From Candidatus Rokuibacteriota bacterium (lineage in GTDB: Bacteria > Methylomirabilota > Methylomirabilia > Rokubacteriales > CSP1-6), in NCBI GenBank assembly GCA_016200085.1, contig JACQFL010000014.1, positions 62,001 to 126,000 of the forward strand: 64,000 bases of DNA, written 5' to 3'. The notes beneath the pieces were generated by a model that was not told the DNA's origin, ran no database searches, and saw only the letters and a program-made list of their open reading frames with translations. This document shows positions 52,177 through 60,666 of this stretch, piece by piece. The position numbers and the translations under genes were made by a program. Position 1 is the stretch's first letter, and each line of letters begins with the position of its first letter.

Positions 52177-53747
52177 TCCGACGACCGGGAGTCCACGTCG
52201 TCGCGCTCGTCGCGCTCGGCGTCGTCCTCCTCGCCGCAGACGCCGCCCTCACGACCCTCGTACCCGCGTCGCTCACCGGGATCATCCTCGACGGCGCCCG
52301 GTGCCTGTACGAGGGGCAGGGCTTCGTCAGCCACGGGGCCACGCTGGGATTCCTGACCGCGTACCGGCACCTCACGCTGCCCGCGCCGTATCTCTGGTAT
52401 CCGTTCATGCCGCTCGTCACGGCGGGACTCTTCTTCGTGGCCGGCGTCAAGCCGTGGCTGGTGCTCGTGGTTCCGGTGCTCGGCTATCTCGCCTCGGGGC
52501 TCGCGCTCTGGGCGCTGGGCCGCCGGCTGTTCGCGCCGGCCACCGCCCTGCTGGCCGCCGCGGTGCTCATGATGCAGCCGAACCTGATCGACACCGCCGT
52601 GGAGGCGAACTTCACCGATCCGATCATGCTCGCGTTGCTCCTCGGCTGCGTGCTCGCGGTCTTCGTGGCGCGCCAGGGCGGCTCGCTCTGGTGGGTCGCC
52701 GCCGGCGGCTGCGCGCTCGGGGTCGCGCAGTACGCGCGCTCGGCCGGGGTGGCCCTGTACGTGCCCATCCTCTTTCTCGTGGCCAGTGCCTTTCCCGGGC
52801 GTCGCGTCCGCGCCGCGGCGATGCTCTTCGTTCCCTGCGCGCTCGTCCAGGTGCCCCTCGTCCTCTATTACTGGCGGGTCACGGGCTCGCCGACGTTCAT
52901 GCCGACGTACCTGCTGCTGTTCCTGACCTCCTCGTTCCCGGGCATGGCGGCGAACCGGCTCCTGCTGCCGCCGAGCGCGCTCGCGATCTTCCAGCAGTGG
53001 GGCGGCGAGATCCTCCGCAAGTGGGTCGGCCAGGTGTGGGTCCACTACAAGTACTTCTTCACCATGACGAGCCCGCTCGTGGTGGCGGGGGCCGTGCTCG
53101 GCGTGCTGCGTCCGGCGCGCCCGGACGTCGTCCTGCTGAGGAACTTCACGCTGGTGTTCTACGGGTGGCTGGTGGCGCTGAACTCGCTCGCCATCTGGGA
53201 CAACCGGTACCTGCTCCCGGTGATCCCCTTCGTGGCGCTGTTCGGGATCGACGCGTTGCGGTCGCTGGTGGCGCACGCGGTGACCTCGCCGCGCGCCCGG
53301 GCGGCCGCCGCGGCCGCGCTGGCCCTGCTGGTGTCGGTGGAGACCATCGACTTCTACTACCAGGCGGTGAAGCGGCGGCCCGAGCTCGCCCGGCGCCGGG
53401 ACGACAAGCGCGCGCTCGCGCGCTTCGTGCGCGCGAGCCTCCGACCGGACGACGTCGTGCTCTCGGTCGACGTGGGCCTGGTCGCGTGGGAGACGAGGAA
53501 CGTCGTCGTCGGCATGCCGCTCGACCTCGCCACCGCGGCGCGGATCCGCGCGGACTACGTGCCGTTCAACGTCGCGCTGCTCAGCCGGTCCCTGCCCGCG
53601 GCCGGCCTCTACAACTTCTCGCCCGAGTGGGAGAGGGTGGTCAGCGGCCGCCAGGACTTCCTCGGCTTCCAGAAGGAGCGAGAGATCACGCTGCCCTCGG
53701 GCGAGGTGGTCGTCCTCCTGCGCGCGCCCGGGGGGAGCCGGCGATGA
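52173..53747 (+). CDS. Membrane glycosyltransferase, GT39/ArnT-like (GT-C)
   Basis: A 524-residue polytopic protein with about ten helices. The first periplasmic loop has ILDGARCLYEGQGFVSHGA with acidic residues after helix 1, then YLWYPFMPLVTAGLFFVAG, VEANFTDPIMLALLLGC and a C-terminal soluble domain from about residue 400. The order fits dolichyl- or undecaprenyl-phosphate-sugar glycosyltransferases. It is not closely similar to the 36231/60657 pair. The ATG shares ATGA with the dioxygenase stop. The polyprenyl-phosphate-sugar synthase at 55263 is a natural donor-maker (inference). Confidence 0.78.
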   Translation: MIRRPGVHVVALVALGVVLLAADAALTTLVPASLTGIILDGARCLYEGQGFVSHGATLGFLTAYRHLTLPAPYLWYPFMPLVTAGLFFVAGVKPWLVLVVPVLGYLASGLALWALGRRLFAPATALLAAAVLMMQPNLIDTAVEANFTDPIMLALLLGCVLAVFVARQGGSLWWVAAGGCALGVAQYARSAGVALYVPILFLVASAFPGRRVRAAAMLFVPCALVQVPLVLYYWRVTGSPTFMPTYLLLFLTSSFPGMAANRLLLPPSALAIFQQWGGEILRKWVGQVWVHYKYFFTMTSPLVVAGAVLGVLRPARPDVVLLRNFTLVFYGWLVALNSLAIWDNRYLLPVIPFVALFGIDALRSLVAHAVTSPRARAAAAAALALLVSVETIDFYYQAVKRRPELARRRDDKRALARFVRASLRPDDVVLSVDVGLVAWETRNVVVGMPLDLATAARIRADYVPFNVALLSRSLPAAGLYNFSPEWERVVSGRQDFLGFQKEREITLPSGEVVVLLRAPGGSRR

Positions 53748-53767
53748 CCCGCACGCTGATGCCGACG

Positions 53768-53797
53768 TTGCCTTCGGCCGCGCGCGCACGGTACGAT
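53768..53797 (+). promoter_or_regulatory. Possible internal promoter before the radical SAM section
   Basis: TTGCCT (53768-53773) and TACGAT (53792-53797) are spaced by 18 bp in the 86-bp gap before the radical SAM gene at 53834; the predicted start lies about 30 bp before its ATG. This is the largest gap in the right arm and may mark a separate transcript. No operator palindrome is seen. Confidence 0.35.
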
Positions 53798-53833
53798 GCC
53801 GGGGTGCGTGGCGACCACGCCGAAGATGCCTAG

Positions 53834-55261
53834 ATGGCCAGAGTCCTCCTGATCAACCCGTCCTACAAGGAGACGTACACCAACTCCATGGCACGCCTCT
53901 GCGTGCCGTTCTATCCGGTGCTCTCGCTCGCCACCGTCATTCCCAAGGTCAAGGAGGCAGGCCACCAGGTCCAGGTCATCGACCTCTGCTACGAGGGCTT
54001 CGACCTGCCCCTGATCATGGAGCGCGTGCGCGCCTGGAAGCCGGACGTGGTCGGGCTCACGGGCACCACGCCGCTGTTCTCCCAGGTCCGCACCATCGCG
54101 CGGGCCGTCAAGGCGCACGAGCCGGCCATCGTCACCGTGGGCGGCGGCGCGCACTGCTCGGCCATCCCGGAGCAATCGCTGGAGGAGGCGGGCTTCGACT
54201 ACGTCTGCTACGGCGAGGGCGATTTCTCGCTCGCCGACATCGTGGACGGCAAGAACCCGGCCGGGATCGCGGGGATCGTGTACCGGGACGGCGCGGCGAA
54301 GATCGTCCGGAACCCGCCCAACCCCTGGCTGCAGAACCTCGACGACCTGCCGTTCCCCTCGTGGGAGGAGTTCGACCTGGCGCAGTACGAGAAGTACTGG
54401 TCGCGGCTCATCGCGCGCCGCAAGCCGGTGACGTTCTTCGAGACCACCCGGGGCTGCGTCTTCGCCTGCAACTACTGCGGCTCCAAGAATACGGTGGGCC
54501 GGACCTTCCGCAAGAAGTCCGTGGAGCGGGTGGTCGACGAGATCAAGTACGGCAGGCGCCACGGCTTCCGCGAGTTCTATCTCGTCGATGACATCTTCAC
54601 GACCGACGTGCCGCGCGCCAAGGCGATCTGCGAGGCCATCATCCGGCAGGACCTCGACGTCGCCTGGAGCTGCACCAACGGCATCCGGGTGGACGCGGGC
54701 GACCAGGAGATGTTCGACCTGATGGCGCGCGCGGGCTGCTACAAGGTGGCCTTCGGCTTCGAGTCGGGCGACAACCGCGTGCTCAAGGAGTTCGGCAAGG
54801 GCGGGCGGGCCACCGTGGAAGCGGCGCGGAGCACGGTGGCCATGGCGCGCCGGGCCGGCATCGACGTCTTCGGCTTCTTCATGGTCGGCCTCCTCCAGGA
54901 CACCGAGGAGACGATGGCCAAGACCATCGACCTCGGCCGCCACCTGGAAACGGACATCCTCAAGATCAGCGTGTGCATCCCGTTCCCCGGCACGCGGATG
55001 TACGACGAGCTGAAGGCGAAGGGGCTGCTCAAGGACTTCGACTGGGACAAGTACAACGTCTACAATCCCCAGCGCCTCTACACGCACCCCACGCTGTCGT
55101 GGGAGACGATCGAGCGGTACTACACGCTGGCGTATCGCCGGATGATCCTCACCAACCCGTCCTTCTACTACCGGCGGTTGCGCCACGGCCTCCGCAGCGG
55201 CGAGTTCGCCTACGACGCCTACTACTTCCTGCGCTTCGTGCTCGCGGGCGGGAAGATCTAG
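53834..55261 (+). CDS. Cobalamin-binding-domain radical SAM protein (BchE-like)
   Basis: A 475-residue radical SAM enzyme. Residues 1-140 form a B12-binding Rossmann fold (VLLINPSYKETY, VVGLTGTTPLFSQV, TVGGGAHCSAIPE). The radical SAM barrel begins with the cluster motif C208-x3-C212-x2-C215 (TRGCVFACNYCG). SAM-site features include VDDIFTTD and AFGFESGDNRVL. Such proteins carry out methylations, ring contractions or cyclisations, often on lipids or glycans. It starts a section with a DPM1-like GT, a methyltransferase and a second radical SAM gene; the substrate is unknown. The ATG is preceded by a possible promoter. Confidence 0.88.
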   Translation: MARVLLINPSYKETYTNSMARLCVPFYPVLSLATVIPKVKEAGHQVQVIDLCYEGFDLPLIMERVRAWKPDVVGLTGTTPLFSQVRTIARAVKAHEPAIVTVGGGAHCSAIPEQSLEEAGFDYVCYGEGDFSLADIVDGKNPAGIAGIVYRDGAAKIVRNPPNPWLQNLDDLPFPSWEEFDLAQYEKYWSRLIARRKPVTFFETTRGCVFACNYCGSKNTVGRTFRKKSVERVVDEIKYGRRHGFREFYLVDDIFTTDVPRAKAICEAIIRQDLDVAWSCTNGIRVDAGDQEMFDLMARAGCYKVAFGFESGDNRVLKEFGKGGRATVEAARSTVAMARRAGIDVFGFFMVGLLQDTEETMAKTIDLGRHLETDILKISVCIPFPGTRMYDELKAKGLLKDFDWDKYNVYNPQRLYTHPTLSWETIERYYTLAYRRMILTNPSFYYRRLRHGLRSGEFAYDAYYFLRFVLAGGKI

Positions 55262-55262
55262 T

Positions 55263-55988
55263 ATGACGTGGCACGGCAAGAGCGTCTCCGTCGTCCTGCC
55301 CACCTACAACGAGAAGGACTCGATCGGCCGCGTGATCGATGGCTTCTTCGACACGGGGTACGTCGACGAGGTCGTCGTCGTCAACAACAACGCGGTGGCG
55401 GGGACCGACGAAGCGGTCGCGAGGACCGCCGCGCGGTTGGTGTACGAGAGCCGGCAGGGCTTCGGTTACAGCGTCCGGCGCGGGCTGCACGAGGCCAAGG
55501 GCGAGCTGATCATCCTCTCCGAGCCGGACGGGACGTTCTTCCCGCGCGATGCGGTCAAGCTGCTCGCCTACTCCGGCGATTTCGAGATGGTGCTGGGGAC
55601 GCGGACGACCAAGGAGATGATCTGGACCGGCGCCAACATGGGCTGGTTCCTGCGGCTGGGCAACTACGTCGTGGCCAAGCTGCTGGAGCTGGTCTTCAAC
55701 ACGCCGAGCATCACGGACATGGGCTGCACCATGCGGCTCATCCGCAAGGACGCCCTCGAGCGCATCGAGCCGCAGTTCACCGTCGGGGGCTCCCACTTCA
55801 ATCCCGAGATGGTCGTGCTGGCGGCGCTGCACGGCGTGCGCTTCATCGAGGTGCCCGTCAACTTCACCGCGCGGGTGGGGACGTCCTCGGTGACCGGCAG
55901 CAAGCTCGTGGCGTTCGGCGTCGGGCTGCGCATGCTGTGGCTCGTGGCGCGCTACCGGCTCGCGAGCGTCCTGCCGAAGCGCGCGTGA
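55263..55988 (+). CDS. Polyprenyl-phosphate glycosyltransferase (DPM1-like GT2)
   Basis: A 241-residue GT2 enzyme of the dolichyl-phosphate mannose synthase kind: VSVVLPTYNEKDSIGRVIDGF, RQGFGYSVRRGLHEAKGELIILSEPDGTF and the family block GGSHFNPEMVVLAALHGVRFIEVPVNF. No extra C-terminal membrane domain is present, so it may be peripheral. It would charge polyprenyl phosphate with a sugar for GT-C enzymes such as those at 36231, 52173 and 60657. The ATG lies one base after the preceding TAG. Confidence 0.87.
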   Translation: MTWHGKSVSVVLPTYNEKDSIGRVIDGFFDTGYVDEVVVVNNNAVAGTDEAVARTAARLVYESRQGFGYSVRRGLHEAKGELIILSEPDGTFFPRDAVKLLAYSGDFEMVLGTRTTKEMIWTGANMGWFLRLGNYVVAKLLELVFNTPSITDMGCTMRLIRKDALERIEPQFTVGGSHFNPEMVVLAALHGVRFIEVPVNFTARVGTSSVTGSKLVAFGVGLRMLWLVARYRLASVLPKRA

Positions 55989-56944
55989 CGGTGTGCCCGG
56001 TCTGCGGCGCGGCCGCGACGCGCCCGCTCTTCAGCGCGCCGTCACCCGACGACGCGGCGGGCGCCCGCTACGGGCTGGAGCGCTGCGCCGGCTGCGGCCT
56101 CGTCAGGCTGGACCCGTTTCCGTCCGCGGCTCAGCTCGCGTCGCTCTACTTCCTCGACTACTACGGCCGGCCGCCGGGCGCGCCGGACGATTCCGCGCTC
56201 TCGCGCTGGAACGGCTGGTTCCTCGACCGGCGGTGCCGCCGGGTGGAGCGGCGCGCGCGGCGCGGGCGGCTGCTCGACGTGGGATGCGGGAGCGGCGAGT
56301 TCCTGCTCGCCATGCAGCGCCGGGGCTGGGACGTCACCGGCGTGGAGCCCGCCGCCGAGGCGCGCGCGGCGCTGCCCGCCGCCCTCCGGGAGCGGGTACA
56401 CGCGACGATCGACGCCGTGCCCCCCGACGCCTACGACGCCGTCACGCTCTGGCACGTGCTGGAGCACCTCACCGCGCCCCGCGAGACCCTCGCGGGGCTC
56501 CGGCCGCTCGTGGCGCGCGACGGGCTGCTGCTCGTCGCCGTTCCGAACTTCGCCAGCTGGGAATCGCGGCTCGGGCGCGATCGCTGGTTCCATCTCGATC
56601 TGCCTCGCCACGTGATGCAGTTCGAGCCGGCGACGGTCGCGCGCCTGCTCGGCGAGGCCGGCTTCCGGGTCCGGGCCGTCAACCACTTCTCCTGGATCTA
56701 CAATGCGTTCGGGGCTTTCCAGACGCTGCTGAACCTCGTCATTCCGGAGCGCAACTTCCTCTACAACTCCTGGAAGCGGCGGCTGGACTACCGCGCGCGC
56801 CTGTCGCCGGCGCGCTACCGACTGTGCCGGGCGCTGAGCCTGTCGGCCACACCGCCGACCCTGGTCGTGGCCCTCGCGCTCTCCGGCGTGTCGGGGCTCT
56901 TCGGCCGCGCCGGGACCATGGAGATCGAGGCCACGCCGGCGTGA
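55985..56944 (+). CDS. Methyltransferase with N-terminal zinc-finger-like CxxC pair
   Basis: A 319-residue protein. Residues 4-40 hold two CxxC pairs (VCPVCGAAA and ERCAGCGLVRLDP), then RLLDVGCGSGEFLLAMQRRGW, VTGVEPAAEARAAL and YDAVTLWHVLEHLTAPRETL. The HVMQFEPATVARLLGEAGF block and the hydrophobic tail (TPPTLVVALALSGVSGLFG) are typical of class I methyltransferases in lipid-linked glycan loci. The GTG start is GTGA-coupled to the previous gene. The acceptor is unknown. Confidence 0.83.
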   Translation: MTVCPVCGAAATRPLFSAPSPDDAAGARYGLERCAGCGLVRLDPFPSAAQLASLYFLDYYGRPPGAPDDSALSRWNGWFLDRRCRRVERRARRGRLLDVGCGSGEFLLAMQRRGWDVTGVEPAAEARAALPAALRERVHATIDAVPPDAYDAVTLWHVLEHLTAPRETLAGLRPLVARDGLLLVAVPNFASWESRLGRDRWFHLDLPRHVMQFEPATVARLLGEAGFRVRAVNHFSWIYNAFGAFQTLLNLVIPERNFLYNSWKRRLDYRARLSPARYRLCRALSLSATPPTLVVALALSGVSGLFGRAGTMEIEATPA

Positions 56945-56990
56945 TGCGCGGCCGTTGGCTTTCCCTCGAGGCCGTGATACTTCTGTCGCG

Positions 56991-58043
56991 ATGCCCATTT
57001 CCAGCCGCCTAGCCCTCGTCGGACGACTCTATCGACGCGCCGGTGTGCGCGGCGTGCTCGGCGCGGCGCGGGCGGCGTGGGACTACTATCGCGAGCCCGA
57101 CGTGGTCACCGGCTCGCCGCTGTTCCTGCAGGTCGAGCCCACCATCCTCTGCAACCTGGAGTGCGCGTTCTGCATCAACCCCTTCCTGCCGCGCACGCGC
57201 ACCAGTCTCACGCTGGCAAAGTTCCAGCAGCTCCTCGACCAGGCGCCCTCCGTGGCCAAGATCAGCCTGGTGGGCATCGGCGAGTCGACGATGAACAAGG
57301 AGCTGTGGGCCATCGTCCGGCACGCCAAGTCGCGGGGGATCGAGATCGGCACCACGAGCAACGGCACGATCCTCACCGACCGCATCTTCAACGAGATCTT
57401 CGACTCGGGCCTCGACTTCCTGAACTTCTCGCTCGACGGGGCCACCAAGGGCACCTATGAAAAAATGCGGCCGGGCGCCGTCTTCGAGGACGTGCTGGCC
57501 AACATCGAGCGCGTGGTCACGGAGGCCCGGCGGCGCGGGCGGCCACCCATCGCCATCTGGTTCCTCTCCACGAGCCAGAACATCGGCGAGCTGCCCATGA
57601 TGGTCGATCTCGTCAAGGAGCTCGGGGTCACGCGGCTCTGCACGCAGGGCGTCCACTACTGGGGCCACGAGGACTGGCACGGCCGGGCGCGGGAGGCGAA
57701 CAGCATCCCCGAGCTCCGGCAAACACTGCGCGAGGTGGCCGCACGAGCCCGCGCGAACGGCATCGCGTTCCAGGCGCTGAACTTCCCCGACGTCACCGCC
57801 GAGCGCGGGTGCAAGTGGCCGTGGAAGGGCTCGTACATCACGGCCGACGGGTTCGTGACGCCGTGCTGCGAGAATGGGTCCGATCCCGACAAGATCAACT
57901 TCGGCAACGTCTTCCAGACGCCGTACGCCGAGATCTGGAACTCGCCGGCCTACCAGCAGTTCCGGCGCGACCTGCGCGATCCCGCGAGCCGGCCCCCCAT
58001 CTGCGTCGATTGCCCCTCTTACCACCGGACGCTGACGATCTGA
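56991..58043 (+). CDS. Radical SAM/SPASM domain protein
   Basis: A 350-residue radical SAM enzyme. The cluster motif C54-x3-C58-x2-C61 (ILCNLECAFC) is preceded by the typical strand PLFLQVEPT. The SAM-binding strand ISLVGIGES and LNFSLDGATKGTYEKMR follow. The C-terminal SPASM-type cysteine-rich region (GCKWPW, PCCENG, CVDCPSY, about residues 275-345) would bind auxiliary iron-sulfur clusters. The ATG at 56991 was chosen over an upstream ATG because it matches the conserved start and leaves a 46-bp gap. SPASM proteins modify peptides or small molecules; here the target may be a sugar or aminosugar. Confidence 0.87.
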   Translation: MPISSRLALVGRLYRRAGVRGVLGAARAAWDYYREPDVVTGSPLFLQVEPTILCNLECAFCINPFLPRTRTSLTLAKFQQLLDQAPSVAKISLVGIGESTMNKELWAIVRHAKSRGIEIGTTSNGTILTDRIFNEIFDSGLDFLNFSLDGATKGTYEKMRPGAVFEDVLANIERVVTEARRRGRPPIAIWFLSTSQNIGELPMMVDLVKELGVTRLCTQGVHYWGHEDWHGRAREANSIPELRQTLREVAARARANGIAFQALNFPDVTAERGCKWPWKGSYITADGFVTPCCENGSDPDKINFGNVFQTPYAEIWNSPAYQQFRRDLRDPASRPPICVDCPSYHRTLTI

Positions 58044-58075
58044 AGAGACTGCTCAAGCGGTCGCTGTCCCGTGTC

Positions 58076-58816
58076 GTGCCGCCGAGACCGGCCTCTGGGC
58101 TCCGGATCCTGCTCTACCACTCCGTCGCTCCGCCCGTGACGGGCGACCGCCTGGGGCTGCGCCTGGACCCGGCCCTCTTCGCCGCGCAGATGGAGCGCCT
58201 GCGCGCGGGCGGCCGGCGAGTGATCCCGCTGGAGGCGATCCTCGAGCCGTCCGGCGGCGCCACGCCCGGGGTCGCGATCACCTTCGACGACGGCTACCGC
58301 GACACCCTCGAGGCGGCGGCGCCCGTGCTCTCGGGGTACGGCTTTCCTGCGACGGTCTTCCTCACCACGGGCTTCCTCGACGGCGCGCTCCCGCGGCGCG
58401 CGTACTGGGACGACTGGCCGCACCTCGGGTGGCGTGAGGCCCGCGACCTCGCGCGCGCGGGCTTCACGATCGGCTCCCACGCGGCGAGCCACGTCCCCCT
58501 GCCCGGCCTGCCGGCGGCGCAGCTCGCCGCCGAGGTGCGCGACTCGCGCAAGGCACTCGAGGACCGGCTCGGTGTCGCGGTGACGGCGTTCGCCTACCCG
58601 CACGGCGTGTGCGATGAGGCGGCGGTGCGGGCGGTCGAGGACGCCGGCTATCGCCTGGCGTGCACGGGGCTCGCCGGCACCAACGAGCCGCCGTGCGACG
58701 TGCTGAGGCTCAGGCGGACCGACGTGGACGGCCGCGACACGCTCGCGGACTTTGCGCGACGGCTCGAGGGCCGCCACGACTGGCTCGGCGCCTGGCCGCG
58801 GCGGCGGCGCGGGTAG
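58076..58816 (+). CDS. Polysaccharide deacetylase (NodB/CE4 family)
   Basis: A 246-residue CE4 esterase (from GTG 58076) that removes acetyl groups from sugars. The catalytic metal motif VAITFDDGYRDTL holds the Asp-Asp pair, IGSHAASHVPL holds the His-x3-His ligands, and FAYPHGVCDE carries the family Tyr-Pro-His. No signal peptide is visible. An in-frame CTG at 58040 would overlap the previous stop in the same NTGA style as most genes here, giving MKRLLKRSLSRV as extra N-terminus; I consider that start plausible. It may deacetylate an intermediate before further decoration. Confidence 0.85.
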   Translation: MPPRPASGLRILLYHSVAPPVTGDRLGLRLDPALFAAQMERLRAGGRRVIPLEAILEPSGGATPGVAITFDDGYRDTLEAAAPVLSGYGFPATVFLTTGFLDGALPRRAYWDDWPHLGWREARDLARAGFTIGSHAASHVPLPGLPAAQLAAEVRDSRKALEDRLGVAVTAFAYPHGVCDEAAVRAVEDAGYRLACTGLAGTNEPPCDVLRLRRTDVDGRDTLADFARRLEGRHDWLGAWPRRRRG

Positions 58817-58821
58817 AGCCC

Positions 58822-60666
58822 ATGCTCAGGGATCACGACGTCGTCTGCATCTCGTCCATCGACTGGGACTTCATCTGGCAGGGCCACCAGCAGATCATGT
58901 CGACGCTGGCCGAGCGCGGCAACCGCGTCCTCTTCATCGAGAACACCGGGGTGCGCCGGCCGCGGCTCGCCGACCTGCCCCGGCTGCGCCAGCGCATCGC
59001 CAACTGGTGGCGGAGCACCAAGGGGTTCCGTCGCGAGCGCGACAACCTCTACGTCTACTCGCCCATCGTCCTGCCGTTCCCGTATCTGCGCGTTGCGCAG
59101 GCCGTCAACCGCTTCATCCTCTTGCGCGCGATCCGGCGCTGGATGCGCGCCACCGGCTTCTCGCGCCCGATCGTCTGGACGTTCCTGCCCACGGGCCTCG
59201 CGCGTGGCGTCATGCGCGGTCTCGAGCCCGAACTGGCCGTCTACTACTGCATCGACGACTTCGCGTCCAGCTCCGGCGACGCGCGACGGATCCGCGACGC
59301 CGAGATCCGCACGTTCCGCGACGTGGACCTCGTCTTCACCACCTCGGTCAAGCTCCAGGAGCGGGCCTCCCGCTTCGCCAACCGCGTGCACCTCTTTCCC
59401 TTCGCGGTCGACTACCCGAAGTTCGAGGCGGCGCGGAAGTCGGAGGCGCCGGCGCCCGACGATCTGGCCGCCATCCCCCGGCCGATCGTGGGCTACCTCG
59501 GCGGCGTGCATCAGTGGGTGGACCAGGATCTCCTGGTCACGGTGGCCCGGAGCCTGCCTCACGTCAGCGTCGTGCTCGTGGGCCCGCGGCAGACCGACAC
59601 CTCCGCGCTGGCGGCGTGCCCCAACGTGCACCTCCTGGGCGCCCGCGCCCACGATCTCGTGCCCCGCTACATCAAGGCCTTCGACGTCGGCGTGATCCCG
59701 TACCGCCACAGCGACTACACCGCCCACGTCTATCCCACCAAGCTCAACGAGTACCTGGCCATGGGCCGGCCGGTGGTCGCCACCGATCTCGCCGAGATCG
59801 TGCGCTTCAACGCCGAGCACGCCGACGTGGTGACGGTGGCGCATGACGCCGAGGATTTCGTGGCCGGCATCCGGCGCGCGCTCGCGCTCGCGCCCGCGTC
59901 GGACGAGGCGATCGCGCGCCGGATCGAGGTGGCGCGGGAGAACAGCTGGGACCACCGGATCGCCCGCATGTCGGCCCTCATCGAGGAGCGGCTGGCGGCC
60001 CGGCGGGCGGCGCCGGGCCAGTGGGAGGAGCGGCTCCGCTCGCTCTACCGGACCACGCGCCGCCGGACGCTCCGCGCCGTCTCGGGGCTCGCGCTGGCGT
60101 ACGTGGCGCTCTTCAACTCGCCGCTGCCGTGGTGGGCGGCCTCGCCGCTCCTCGTCTCGGCGCCGCCGAGCGTGGCGGATGCCATCGTCGTGCTCGGCAG
60201 CGGGGTGGGGGAGACGGGGAAGGGCGGCGAGTCGTACCAGGAGCGTGTGCTCGGCGCCGTCGAGCTGTATCGAGGCGGGAAGGCGCCGTACATGATCTTC
60301 TCGACGGGCTGGTCGTGGACGTTCCCCGAGGCCACCGTCATGCGCGTGCTCGCGCTGTCGCTCGGCGTGCCGGACCAGGCGATCGTGCTCGAGACGAAGG
60401 CCGCGAGCACCCACGACAACGCGGAGCGCGTCGACCAGATCCTCCGCGCCCGCGGCTCGCGCTCGATCCTCCTCGTGACCGCGCCGTATCACACGCGCCG
60501 GGCGGTGCTGGCGTTCGCGAAGACCGATCCCGGCCTGCGGGTGATCTCGACCCCGGGCACGAGCGAGTTCTACCGTCATCGCTGGAGCGCGAACGCGGAC
60601 CAGCTCCGCGCCCTCGGCCACGAGTACGTCGGGATCGCCTACTACTGGTGGAGGGGATGGATCTGA
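58822..60666 (+). CDS. Fused glycosyltransferase (GT-B) and DUF218/YdcF-type domain protein
   Basis: A 614-residue two-domain protein. Residues 1-400 resemble a family-4-like glycosyltransferase, with YYCIDDFASS, VGYLGGVHQWVDQDLLV, YPTKLNEYLAMGRPVVATD and NSWDHRIARMSALI. Residues about 416-440 are hydrophobic (SGLALAYVALFNSPLPWW). Residues 450-614 form a DUF218 (ElyC/SanA/YdcF) domain: DAIVVLGSG, ETKAASTHDNAERV and LLVTAPYHTRRAVLAF. I know of no standard fusion of these. ElyC-type proteins affect polyprenyl-linked envelope intermediates. It overlaps the next gene by 10 bp. A donor-site glycosyltransferase with a lipid-carrier-related domain is my reading. Confidence 0.8.
   Translation: MLRDHDVVCISSIDWDFIWQGHQQIMSTLAERGNRVLFIENTGVRRPRLADLPRLRQRIANWWRSTKGFRRERDNLYVYSPIVLPFPYLRVAQAVNRFILLRAIRRWMRATGFSRPIVWTFLPTGLARGVMRGLEPELAVYYCIDDFASSSGDARRIRDAEIRTFRDVDLVFTTSVKLQERASRFANRVHLFPFAVDYPKFEAARKSEAPAPDDLAAIPRPIVGYLGGVHQWVDQDLLVTVARSLPHVSVVLVGPRQTDTSALAACPNVHLLGARAHDLVPRYIKAFDVGVIPYRHSDYTAHVYPTKLNEYLAMGRPVVATDLAEIVRFNAEHADVVTVAHDAEDFVAGIRRALALAPASDEAIARRIEVARENSWDHRIARMSALIEERLAARRAAPGQWEERLRSLYRTTRRRTLRAVSGLALAYVALFNSPLPWWAASPLLVSAPPSVADAIVVLGSGVGETGKGGESYQERVLGAVELYRGGKAPYMIFSTGWSWTFPEATVMRVLALSLGVPDQAIVLETKAASTHDNAERVDQILRARGSRSILLVTAPYHTRRAVLAFAKTDPGLRVISTPGTSEFYRHRWSANADQLRALGHEYVGIAYYWWRGWI

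Noticed and set aside
52062..53789. Long minus-strand frame opposite the GT39-like gene
   Set aside because: The translation is charged low-complexity sequence rich in His, Arg, Glu and Gly with no domains, whereas the plus strand encodes a convincing polytopic membrane protein.
53804..53833. Possible nine-codon leader peptide (GTG to TAG) before the radical SAM gene
   Set aside because: Too short, no ribosome site and no attenuator structure. It most likely arises by chance.
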